Assembly (NCBI GenBank): GCA_964484765.1
Contig: CAZAGI010000042.1
Span: forward strand, 3,099 to 67,098
Source of the DNA: DSVQ01 sp964484765
GTDB lineage: Bacteria > Planctomycetota > Planctomycetia > Planctomycetales > Planctomycetaceae
Length of the DNA stretch: 64,000 nucleotides
Direction: 5' to 3'
A model generated the notes under the pieces. The model made no database searches. It was not told the DNA's origin and was given only the letters and a program-made list of their open reading frames with translations. The position numbers and the translations under genes are program-made. Position 1 is the stretch's first letter; every line of letters begins with the position of its first letter. Below, in pieces: positions 54,977 through 63,078 of the stretch.

Positions 54977-55207
54977 ATGCTCGTCTCGCGCGAACCTGCC
55001 CGCGGTTGGGGGCGGCTAATCCGCGCGGCGTTGCTGCTCGGTGCCGTGGTGATGATGGTGGCGGCCTACAGTGCTGCGGAAGAAGGCACCGGCAGGTTCG
55101 TCAGCAACCGGCGGCGTCAGGTCGCGGCGGTGGTCATCCTGGGAACGGGGGCATCGGTTTTCACATTGGCCATCTTCGCATGGTGGAAATCGCGGAGAGT
55201 GCGCTGA
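54977..55207 (+). CDS. Small two-helix membrane protein
   Basis: This 76-residue protein has two hydrophobic segments (IRAALLLGAVVMMVAAY and VAAVVILGTGASVFTLAIFAWW) separated by the charged loop SNRRRQ. It starts 13 bp after the accA stop and is probably co-transcribed. Family not recognised. The GTGCG upstream is a weak ribosome binding site, so expression is uncertain. Confidence 0.6.
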   Translation: MLVSREPARGWGRLIRAALLLGAVVMMVAAYSAAEEGTGRFVSNRRRQVAAVVILGTGASVFTLAIFAWWKSRRVR

Positions 55208-55349
55208 CGGGGGTTCTTGCCAGTCTCATCGCGCCGTTTTCCGCCGTATTGGCAACGTCCGATAATGTCCGTTATGTTTCGTTTGTTTGCCGTTTTCCAG
55301 TTGGATTTTCGATGATTCGCGAGATCGCCTGCCAACTCTTTGGCACCCT

Positions 55350-56174
55350 CTAAAGTTTCTGGCAAGTAATCAGGGCGGCATGATCAATGTGGAGGCTGCC
55401 GGCTATGCAGTGTGTCAGTTCACAGTATCCGTGATGTGCCCCGACCATCTGGATTTGTTGCAGCGCTGGATGATCCTGAGACAATGCAAAGACACCGCAC
55501 ACTGCTCGTATCTCGTCGCCCGGTAGTATTCGCTTCACAGCTTCGGTGACGTGTTCAACCCCTGTTCGAGCTTCCTCATCTATCCACGGAGCAGACACAA
55601 CGACATCTGCAATACGTGGGTCGGTGTGTGCTCGCTTCCAAACAGCAAACAGAGCAAATTCGCCGAACTCATCGCACAACTGTTGTTCGACAACCCGAAG
55701 TTTCTGATGTGGATCATTAGTAGCGGCCAACTCTGCCGCATCGTACCCTTCCAATCCTGTGACTGTTCTGATTTGCTCCAAGACCGCTCTTGTGGATCGT
55801 ATCATCTCCTTTGCCATGATCTCATTGAATGTTCCGAGTGGCTGATAGCGAAGCTCCGGATCCCATTGAAGGCATGTGCTCCACTCCTTTAGCACGGCGT
55901 GCTTGAGTTGAGTCGCCAATATTGTCTGATTCAATAGCGTTTCTAGATCGTGGGTGAATAGCCCATGCGGATTGATGGAAAACGCCTTGCACTCCTGCTT
56001 TGATTCCGGGAATCCCGGCAGCTTCAAATCGATGCAAAGTCTCGCTTTCAACAGTAATTCGATTGCGTATCCACAGATGTAAACGGCGTTGTCCCATCGC
56101 TTTTGCTTCAGAAGCGCGTTCGCGTCTTGATATTCAATCCAAGCCTTTTTCCGCAGTTCTTCTTTCGTGATCAT
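55350..56174 (-). CDS. HEPN-type accessory protein
   Basis: This 274-residue protein has an N-terminal helical domain resembling HEPN (KKAWIEYQDANALLKQKRWDNAVYICGYAIELLLKARLC). HEPN proteins often act as RNases in toxin-antitoxin or defence systems. The canonical RxxxxH motif is not obvious. The C-terminal third (DPRIADVVVSAPWIDEEART) is unrecognised and may be a sensor or target domain. The gene and its surroundings are AT-richer than their neighbours, suggesting acquisition by transfer. ATG 56174 has AGGGAT 7 bases upstream. No partner toxin or antitoxin gene is adjacent. Confidence 0.75.
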   Translation of the reverse strand: MITKEELRKKAWIEYQDANALLKQKRWDNAVYICGYAIELLLKARLCIDLKLPGFPESKQECKAFSINPHGLFTHDLETLLNQTILATQLKHAVLKEWSTCLQWDPELRYQPLGTFNEIMAKEMIRSTRAVLEQIRTVTGLEGYDAAELAATNDPHQKLRVVEQQLCDEFGEFALFAVWKRAHTDPRIADVVVSAPWIDEEARTGVEHVTEAVKRILPGDEIRAVCGVFALSQDHPALQQIQMVGAHHGYCELTHCIAGSLHIDHAALITCQKL

Positions 56175-56334
56175 CGTACATCCCTTTACTTCACTTACCT
56201 TTTTGAGGCCAGGAACCTCCATTTGGTTCGCTCATCGACACCGTTTAATCCTGCCTCAGATGCTGTCCTACCCTTCGGCGCATGTCACTCGCACTGAGAT
56301 GCATCGAAGTTCTGCACTCGACGCGAACATCGAC

Positions 56335-56784
56335 TTAGAACTCTTTGCGGCTGTCGACGAGCAGTGTTACCGGGCCGTCGTTGATGAGTTCGACGTCCAT
56401 GTGGGTTTGGAAGCGGCCGGTGGCGACGGGGATCCCCCGCCCCTGCACTTCGGCGACAAAGGTGCGGTAGAGGGCTTCCGCGACCTCGGGGCGGGCGGCG
56501 GCGATGAAACTGGGGCGGCGGCCTTTGCGGCAATCCCCCAGCAGCGTGAACTGGCTCACCACCAGCATCGCGCCGCCGATCTCTGCCAGCGCGAGGTTCA
56601 TTTTCCCTTCGGCGTCTTCAAAAACGCGCAGCCCGACGAGCTTGTCGGCCATCATCACGGCATCATCAGCGGTGTCCCCTTCGGCGACGCCGAGCAGGAT
56701 CAGAAATCCTTTGCCGATCTCACCCGCGATCTCACCGGCGACCGTCACTTTTGCACGAGACACTCGTTGCACGACCGCACGCAT
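56335..56784 (-). CDS. dtd: D-aminoacyl-tRNA deacylase
   Basis: This protein of about 149 residues removes D-amino acids (and glycine) mischarged onto tRNAs. Both family signatures are present: SQFTL in the body and NDGPVT near the C-terminus, which supplies the Gly-cisPro motif. Start MRAVVQRVSRAKVTV is classic Dtd. ATG 56784 has GGAG 9 bases upstream. It is followed on the same strand by the HEPN gene and preceded by thiO. Confidence 0.95.
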   Translation of the reverse strand: MRAVVQRVSRAKVTVAGEIAGEIGKGFLILLGVAEGDTADDAVMMADKLVGLRVFEDAEGKMNLALAEIGGAMLVVSQFTLLGDCRKGRRPSFIAAARPEVAEALYRTFVAEVQGRGIPVATGRFQTHMDVELINDGPVTLLVDSRKEF

Positions 56785-56816
56785 CGCATCCAACTCCAGT
56801 TACAGAATCCAGGGGA

Positions 56817-57902
56817 TCAGTTCTCGAGCGGCAGCGAGGTCGGCTGTCCCAGGATCAGCTCACGCATCAACTGGGCAGTGATCGGCGACAATTGCAGACC
56901 GGCGCGGAAGTGCCCCGCGGCGATGAAGAGGTTGTCGTAATTGCCACCCCGCCCGATGTAGGGCAGCCCGCCAGGACGATGCGGCCGCAAGCCGGCCCAG
57001 GTGCGTTCGACACGGGCGTTGCCCAGGCACGGTGCCAACTGCTGGGCCAGCATCAGCAGACTGGACACGCCGGCCGCGGTAGTGCGCTTATCGAACCCGG
57101 ATCTTTCTTCCGTCGATCCGATGAGAATCCGGCCATCAGACCGGGGAACGATGTAGCGTGTTCCATTCTCGATGATGTGCGTGAACGGCAACGGCCGTGC
57201 TTCGAGCAGCACGATTTGACCGCGGACTGGCTCAATCGCGATGTCGACGTCGGCATGTCGCGCTAATTCACCCGACCAGGCTCCTCCGGCGATGACAAAC
57301 TGTCCCGCTGCGAATTGTCCGTCGGGAGTACGGACCGAATGCACGCGCCGGCCGTTGTGGTCCATCGCCAACACCGGGTGACCGGCGAAAAGTTTGACGC
57401 CGCGTTGACCACAGGCCGCCTGCAGCGCTTTGATCAACCAGGGATTGCGGACCTGCGCCGTATCGGGCAGCGAGCAGGCGCGAACCACGTCATCGCCGAT
57501 GACGGGAAATCGTTTTCGCAGTTCCGTCGGTGCGAGCATTTCCAAAGCGAGCTGTTCGGCAGACCAACGCGCAACATCGTGAGAGAATTCTTCCTCCTGA
57601 CCGCGAAACGCAACGGCAACACCACCGCAGCGCACATACCCGGTGATCATTCCCGTGGCATCTTGCAGTTGTTGTACCCAGGCCGGCCAGCGATCGTAGC
57701 TCGCCGACCGTAACCGGGCTTCCGGCGTAGCCGCCCAGGCCGAGTTCCCCGGCGGCAGCATTCCAGCGCCAGCCCAAGAGGCTTCCTGTCCGAATTGCCC
57801 CTGTTCCAGCACGCTCACCGAAAGGTTGTGCAGCGACAGTTCGTAAGCGATCGACAAGCCGATCACCCCGCCGCCAATCACCACCACATCGCACATGATC
57901 AT
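56817..57902 (-). CDS. thiO: Glycine oxidase ThiO
   Basis: This 361-residue FAD amine oxidase makes dehydroglycine for thiazole/thiamine synthesis in ThiO-type organisms. The FAD motif DVVVIGGGVIGLSIAYELS is followed by EASWAGAGMLPPG and the C-terminal TWAGLRPHRPGGLPYIG, NLFIAAGHFRAG. Length and layout match ThiO or another D-amino-acid-oxidase-like protein; ThiO is favoured by EASWAGAGMLPP. No other thiamine genes are in the window. ATG 57902 (GGGA upstream) or ATG 57896 may start it. Confidence 0.88.
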   Translation of the reverse strand: MIMCDVVVIGGGVIGLSIAYELSLHNLSVSVLEQGQFGQEASWAGAGMLPPGNSAWAATPEARLRSASYDRWPAWVQQLQDATGMITGYVRCGGVAVAFRGQEEEFSHDVARWSAEQLALEMLAPTELRKRFPVIGDDVVRACSLPDTAQVRNPWLIKALQAACGQRGVKLFAGHPVLAMDHNGRRVHSVRTPDGQFAAGQFVIAGGAWSGELARHADVDIAIEPVRGQIVLLEARPLPFTHIIENGTRYIVPRSDGRILIGSTEERSGFDKRTTAAGVSSLLMLAQQLAPCLGNARVERTWAGLRPHRPGGLPYIGRGGNYDNLFIAAGHFRAGLQLSPITAQLMRELILGQPTSLPLEN

Positions 57903-57981
57903 TCGATCCCGAGAGCCGATAGTCCTGCTGCACGAAGTATAACGACCATGGGATTGAGCGTCGCGGGCTGCGAAATGAAAA

Positions 57982-58007
57982 GACCCGGAGCGGGGAGTCT
58001 CCGGGTC
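57982..58007 (-). terminator. Terminator after the cytochrome/peptidase-like gene
   Basis: A 9-bp stem (GACCCGGAG with CTCCGGGTC, 8-nt loop) is followed on the minus strand by TTTT. It lies 36 bp beyond the stop at 58043. Confidence 0.75.
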
Positions 58008-58042
58008 GCTTGTGGAACATCAGTGATCAACGAACGGGAGAG

Positions 58043-59971
58043 TCAGTTTTTCTTTCCCTTCTTATTTGCACCGCCGGTGGGAATGCCACCAACCGTGCTC
58101 GCGAACGCCGCCCCAAGTTGTCGCGGATCGGTGCGATAGACCGTCTGGATGGCCGTTGTCGGATTATCGCCGGCCTGGAAGCGCTTCACGAGATTGCCGA
58201 ACGTGGGGGCGCCGCCGTTCTTCAGCAGAAAATCGACGAGCAGATAGCCGATCGCACCGACGTCGCCCGGGGCGAATTGTCCGTTCGCAAAGACTTCCGC
58301 AGGGTTATTGATGTTGGACTTCCGCAGCGCATCGGCCGCGTGTCCTTTCAAAGCTTGCATGTAGGGAGCCGCATCGGCGGACTTGGCTCCGGCGAGCGCC
58401 AGGCCCGCGCCGCGAATCAGCCAGTCGGGCATCGTTCCCCCACCCCGTTTGAGGAATGCCCCGGTCACGTGCTCGATGACATTCAGATGCAGTCCGGGCG
58501 ACGTGGCCGTCACGTTGTCGCCAATGTCTTCCACAGCCGCGAACGCACGTTCCTGGGCGTTGGTCACATCACTGTGCCCCATCACTTCCCGCGGCACTTC
58601 CCGGCGATGAATCGTGCTGTTGAATTCTTCGTACCCGAAGCGGTCTTTGAAGACAAAGATGCCAAGCTTGCCTTTGAAGAGCGGTTCTTCCTTGACGCCG
58701 AACATGGTGCGCAACGAGGACGCATGTTCCTGGGCCCAGTTGCCCACTTCCTCCAGCCGGCGCGGAGCGACGTCGCCGACGACGATGAATTCCGCTGTTT
58801 CGGCGACGCTGGGTTCTGCGGCTTGCGGGAAGGTTTGTGTCCAAAGGTCCTTGGTGTCCTTCAAGCGTTTTTCATGCCATTGTTCCGGCGACAACTTGGC
58901 AAGCTCTTCGGCCTTGAGTTGCTCCGGCGTGGGAATCAGTTCCCGCAACGGTCGTTTGGGATCGTTGCCGTCGAACTTGGCCCCTTCGGTGATCCACGTC
59001 TGCAGGTCGGCGTGCCACTTGCGGGTAATGCGCGACATGTTCCCTTGCGGCATGATCGGTTCTTCGTCGGCATTCACCAGTCGCCACAAGCGGCTTTCTG
59101 CAGGCTTGCCGGGAACGATCACGCGGCCGCTTTCTCCACCGGTCATCAGTTTCTCGAAGGAGACGAGCGACAGCCCGCCGCGCGGATTGTTTCCGCCGTG
59201 GCAACCGCCGCAGGTGTACACGAAGGTCGGGGCGATATCGCGCGTGAACGAGACCTTTTCATTTCCCGAGGCTTTGACGATTTCCACTTTCGGCTGCTTC
59301 GCGGCGTCGGGGTTTTTGCTCAACAACGACAGTGCCACGCCTTCGTCTTGTCCATCAAACTTCGCGCCCGCGGCAATCCATGCGGCGATGGTCTTGATAT
59401 CCTTTTCGGGCAGCGCTTCTGCATCTTTGGGCATGCGGGCTTGCGGATTGGCAGCGACGAGGCGGGCGATGATCAAGCTGTTGGCGGGATTTCCCGGGAC
59501 GAGCAACGGGCCGTTGCGGCCGCCGAGTTTCAAGCTGGCAAAACTTTCGAGCTTCAGTCCCCCTGCCCCGCGCTCGTCGCTGTGGCAGGTGTCACACTTG
59601 TCGGAGAGGATCGGAGCGACATCCTTCGCGAAACTGACCGCCGTGGCCCCCGCCTTTCCGCCCGTGGCTTTCGCGAGCAGCCCTTGCTGCGTTTCAATCA
59701 ACTTCTGAATCGCCCGCAGTTGCGGATCATTCTCTGGCAACTGGGCTTCTTCGACGAGTTTCGCGAGCCGTTCTTCCGCCTCTTTCAGCGTGGTCTCGGC
59801 CTCTTCGGTCTTCTTTCGGTTGACCAGAGACGCGACTTTGCGGACGTCCGTCGTGATGTCGTTCAGTTCCCGTTTCTGCGCGGGAGTCAGTGCGGCATCG
59901 AGCGCCGCGCTCAGGCACAGGATTCCCGTCAGCAAGGCGACGGCGAAGAATCGAGAACGTCCGATTCGCAT
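58043..59971 (-). CDS. Secreted protein with two PSCyt1 cytochrome domains and a degenerate peptidase-like C-terminus
   Basis: This 642-residue protein has a signal peptide (SRFFAVALLTGILCLSAALD) and a coiled helical region (28-105). Two PSCyt1-like cytochrome domains follow, each with a CxxCH heme motif (CDTCHS near 125; CGGCHG near 255) and the planctomycete pattern MPxGxMS. The C-terminal half resembles a MA-clan gluzincin (DWLIRGAGLALA, VIEHVTGAF), but the HExxH-like site reads IEHVTG and the downstream Glu is Arg, so protease activity is unlikely. It is one of several planctomycete heme-protein families here. Electron transfer is plausible, but no partner is visible. Confidence 0.83.
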   Translation of the reverse strand: MRIGRSRFFAVALLTGILCLSAALDAALTPAQKRELNDITTDVRKVASLVNRKKTEEAETTLKEAEERLAKLVEEAQLPENDPQLRAIQKLIETQQGLLAKATGGKAGATAVSFAKDVAPILSDKCDTCHSDERGAGGLKLESFASLKLGGRNGPLLVPGNPANSLIIARLVAANPQARMPKDAEALPEKDIKTIAAWIAAGAKFDGQDEGVALSLLSKNPDAAKQPKVEIVKASGNEKVSFTRDIAPTFVYTCGGCHGGNNPRGGLSLVSFEKLMTGGESGRVIVPGKPAESRLWRLVNADEEPIMPQGNMSRITRKWHADLQTWITEGAKFDGNDPKRPLRELIPTPEQLKAEELAKLSPEQWHEKRLKDTKDLWTQTFPQAAEPSVAETAEFIVVGDVAPRRLEEVGNWAQEHASSLRTMFGVKEEPLFKGKLGIFVFKDRFGYEEFNSTIHRREVPREVMGHSDVTNAQERAFAAVEDIGDNVTATSPGLHLNVIEHVTGAFLKRGGGTMPDWLIRGAGLALAGAKSADAAPYMQALKGHAADALRKSNINNPAEVFANGQFAPGDVGAIGYLLVDFLLKNGGAPTFGNLVKRFQAGDNPTTAIQTVYRTDPRQLGAAFASTVGGIPTGGANKKGKKN

Positions 59972-60252
59972 GATGGGAGTCTTTCTTCACCGTCGGGTTT
60001 GCGTGGCCAGTACTGTCTCGTCCCGATTCCTGCCGCCGGCGACCACCGGGTTCTGGGGAACTGGTTCGATTATAAACCAGCGACGACCGTGCCGAAACTT
60101 CTCTTTTTGCCGGTGACGCAAACCTTCGTGGTATAGTGGCAGACAGTCGAGCGCCTTGAGCAATCGAAAGAATGACCTGTGGAGTGACGGGGAAGATTCG
60201 TCTCAAAACGCGACTCGTACCGGATTTATTGCTTCGTGATGTGAGGCGGAAC

Positions 60253-61155
60253 GTGGACTCCCCTGCCCTGTTTGAATCAACCGCGATTGCTCCCGCCGAT
60301 CTGGCTGCGAAAGAAGGGAGGCTGCTGGATTTGCTGCGAAGTTACGGCCAGGTGGCGGTCGCGTTTTCCGCGGGAGTAGACAGCACCGTGGTCGCTGCGG
60401 CGGCATTCCGGGCCTGTGGCGAACGGGCGATTGCCGTGACCGCCGTCAGCCCCAGTTTGCCCAGCGGCGAACAGGAGGAAGCCGAGCGATTGGCTCAGTC
60501 GATTGGCATTCGCCACATTGTGCTGCGGACCGACGAGTTTTCTGATCCGAATTATGTCAGTAACCCTTTTAATCGCTGCTACTTCTGTAAATCAGAACTG
60601 TATCGGCAAGTGCTGGCCCGCGCCCCGGAATGGGGTGTAAACGTCGTTGCCAATGGTGCTAATCTGGACGACCTTGGTGACTATCGCCCGGGAATGCAGG
60701 CTGCTGACGAGTTCCGGGTCGTCAGTCCCCTGGTGGAATGCGGCTTTCACAAGGCGGATGTCCGGGCGCTCGCGCAAAAATGGAGTTTGTCGATCTGGGA
60801 TAAGCCCGCCAGTCCGTGTCTCTCGAGCCGGATCGCCTATGGCCTGGAAGTGACTCCCGAACGGGTCCGCCGAGTGGATGCCTCTGAAGTCTTCTTGCGA
60901 AACATTCTCTCCTGCAAGGAGTTACGTGTAAGACACGAGTTTCATGACCTCGCTCGGATCGAAGTTCCGCTGGAGATTCTGCCTCGTCTGGTGGAGAGCG
61001 AGACGCGAGCGGCGATCGTTGATGAGTTCCGGAAATTGGGCTTCAAAGCCGTGACGGTTGACCTCCAGGGGTTTCGGTCCGGCAGCCTCAATCAGATTGT
61101 ACCGCTCGATGTCCGGATGGTCGGCTCGGTTTCGGGATTCACCAAGCCGCAATAA
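60253..61155 (+). CDS. larE: ATP-dependent sacrificial sulfur transferase LarE
   Basis: This 300-residue PP-loop protein inserts sulfur into the nickel-pincer cofactor of lactate racemase and related enzymes. The P-loop is AFSAGVDSTVV, followed by RCYFCKSELY and ASPCLSSRIAYG. The three cysteines in these last two motifs match the group that may bind an iron-sulfur cluster rather than sacrificing its own cysteine. No larB, larC or larA lies nearby. GTG 60253 is preferred (GAGG 7 bases upstream, normal family length); ATG 60172 would give 327 residues. Its 3' end overlaps the convergent kinase gene by 64 bp. Confidence 0.88.
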   Translation: MDSPALFESTAIAPADLAAKEGRLLDLLRSYGQVAVAFSAGVDSTVVAAAAFRACGERAIAVTAVSPSLPSGEQEEAERLAQSIGIRHIVLRTDEFSDPNYVSNPFNRCYFCKSELYRQVLARAPEWGVNVVANGANLDDLGDYRPGMQAADEFRVVSPLVECGFHKADVRALAQKWSLSIWDKPASPCLSSRIAYGLEVTPERVRRVDASEVFLRNILSCKELRVRHEFHDLARIEVPLEILPRLVESETRAAIVDEFRKLGFKAVTVDLQGFRSGSLNQIVPLDVRMVGSVSGFTKPQ

Positions 61156-62840
61156 TGGCCGTCGCAGAGTGGTTCAGACATCACTTCGGGGGCAAATTCT
61201 GCCCACCAGGCTGCTGCTCGCTCGGTGGTCCATAACCCGGCGTCCTGGCAGAATTGCAAGGCGTGGCGAAGATCGTCGACGCAGTCGAAGCGGTCGTCCG
61301 GTTGCTTCTGCAAACAGCGCAAGACGATTTGTTCGAGATCGTATGGAAGCCCCTCGATGACTTCCGAGGGCGGGACCACGGGCGATCGCGCATGAGCCAT
61401 GATCACCCGCAGTGGCGTCTTCGCGAGAAATGGGGGACGTCCGGTCAGAAGATAGTAGGCAGTTGCTCCCAGTGAGTAAATGTCACTGCGGACATCCAGG
61501 GCCAATTCGCCCCTCCCCTGCTCGGGTGACATGAAGAGCGGAGAGCCGGCGAGCGGCGATCCGGTCTGCAGCGACGAACGGGTCAACCAATCGGCGCGTG
61601 CATCTTCCACCACGAGGCCAAAGTCGAGCAATTTTGTGAAATCGAACTCGCCCCCGCGTTCGGCGGCAAACAGGTTCGCTGGCTTCAAATCGCGGTGCAC
61701 CATTCCCAGCCGATGAGCTTCGGCTAACGCGGCACAAGCCTGTGTGAGGAAGTGAATCACCCGTTCGGGGGGCATGGGGCCGAAGCGTTCCACCAGCTCG
61801 TGAAGGTTGAGTCCCGGCAGATATTCCATCACATAGTAAAACGTACCGTCGGCGGTGTGACCGTAGTCATAGACATCCACCGTGTTGGCGTGTGACAGCC
61901 GCGCCATGCTGCACACTTCCTTTTCGAAGCGCTGCAGGGCGAGCGGATCGCCGATGTGATTCGGCCGGATCAATTTCAATGCACACGGTCGCTTGAGCAG
62001 GTCGTGCTCAGCGAGGTAGACATCGCCCATTCCGCCGTGGCCAATGATGCGCTTGAGGTGATATTGCCCCAGGCGCTGAGCTTTGCGAATTTCCTCGCGG
62101 AGACGGGCAATCGTTGCCGTTCCGAAGGTGGAAATCCCGGCAGAGACCACCAGCACGGTGCCGAACTGCAAGATTACGGCGGGCGTCAAGACCATCGCGG
62201 CGAAGGGGTCAATCGTGCTGACAAAGACGAGTTCACACACTGGCGCGATCATCGGCGTTGCCAGCATGCTGGCGGTGCGCGTCCAGCCATTGGGCATGAA
62301 CATGCCGTAGGCCAGCATCGCGACCGCAAAGCCCAGGGTGCTCATGCCGGCCACCGACATTAATTGCACGGCATGGCGCTGGTGCAGCGCATGGATGAGC
62401 CAGGCCTGTTCAATCGAGAGAAACAGCGCACCGAGCATTCCGAACAAGCAGATTTCCAGTAACCGCAACTGACGGAAGGCCAATGGCCGCGGACCATACA
62501 GGATGACCGCCACCCCAATCACCACGGTCAGAACCAGGGCATGCAGCCACGAACCGATGGGACCGTCGACCCAGACCGCGTGACAAAACAAGAGGGTGAC
62601 CGGCAGCAGAATGATCCATGCCGCGGCTCGCAATCGGGAACGGAGCAGCGATTCATGTCCAGCCGAGGCGCCCGTGCCCTTATCGACTTGAATCATGGAA
62701 GGCCGTGCGGGAGGCTCCTGTGCTTCCCCGGTCATTTCCGGTGACTGAGCCAACCGATCGAGTGCCTCGGACACGAGGAGACCGTCCGGCGTGGAGGGGA
62801 CCCACGTCGGTTCTAGCGATGCTACCTGGCTCTGCGACAT
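61092..62840 (-). CDS. Transmembrane Ser/Thr protein kinase
   Basis: This protein of about 582 residues has the usual order reversed: N-terminal membrane segments (about 70-250, including WIILLPVTLLFCHAVWV and LVLTVVIGVAVILYGPR) precede the cytoplasmic kinase domain. The kinase is intact: IGHGGMGDVYLAEH, CALKLI, HRDLKPANLF, DFGLV and SPEQGRGEL. It ends in a short non-catalytic tail. Planctomycetes encode many such Hanks-type kinases. The 3' end overlaps larE. ATG 62840 is chosen; a TTG at 62864 is possible. Confidence 0.9.
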   Translation of the reverse strand: MSQSQVASLEPTWVPSTPDGLLVSEALDRLAQSPEMTGEAQEPPARPSMIQVDKGTGASAGHESLLRSRLRAAAWIILLPVTLLFCHAVWVDGPIGSWLHALVLTVVIGVAVILYGPRPLAFRQLRLLEICLFGMLGALFLSIEQAWLIHALHQRHAVQLMSVAGMSTLGFAVAMLAYGMFMPNGWTRTASMLATPMIAPVCELVFVSTIDPFAAMVLTPAVILQFGTVLVVSAGISTFGTATIARLREEIRKAQRLGQYHLKRIIGHGGMGDVYLAEHDLLKRPCALKLIRPNHIGDPLALQRFEKEVCSMARLSHANTVDVYDYGHTADGTFYYVMEYLPGLNLHELVERFGPMPPERVIHFLTQACAALAEAHRLGMVHRDLKPANLFAAERGGEFDFTKLLDFGLVVEDARADWLTRSSLQTGSPLAGSPLFMSPEQGRGELALDVRSDIYSLGATAYYLLTGRPPFLAKTPLRVIMAHARSPVVPPSEVIEGLPYDLEQIVLRCLQKQPDDRFDCVDDLRHALQFCQDAGLWTTERAAAWWAEFAPEVMSEPLCDGHYCGLVNPETEPTIRTSSGTI

Positions 62841-63078
62841 TGACACGCCGAGTCCCCGTTTCAACGCCGCGAAGGAGCGGTGTTGCTGGTCTCATTTCTC
62901 CGCCGGCTTGGCGACAAGCCGGTTTGGTCATCGCGCAGGATGACGCGACGAGGAGACCCTTCCTATTAGACCTAGCATGCCGGTGACGTGCGGGCGCGAA
63001 GATCCACGAGTCTCGCTGCCATGCGGCGGGGATGACCGCACTGCGCCATCAGTTTCAGCACGACCGGTACAGCCGGAA

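Noticed and set aside
58010..60136. Long plus-strand frame opposite the diheme PSCyt1 gene
   Set aside because: Antisense artefact; no recognisable domain, while the minus strand has a leader and two CxxCH motifs.
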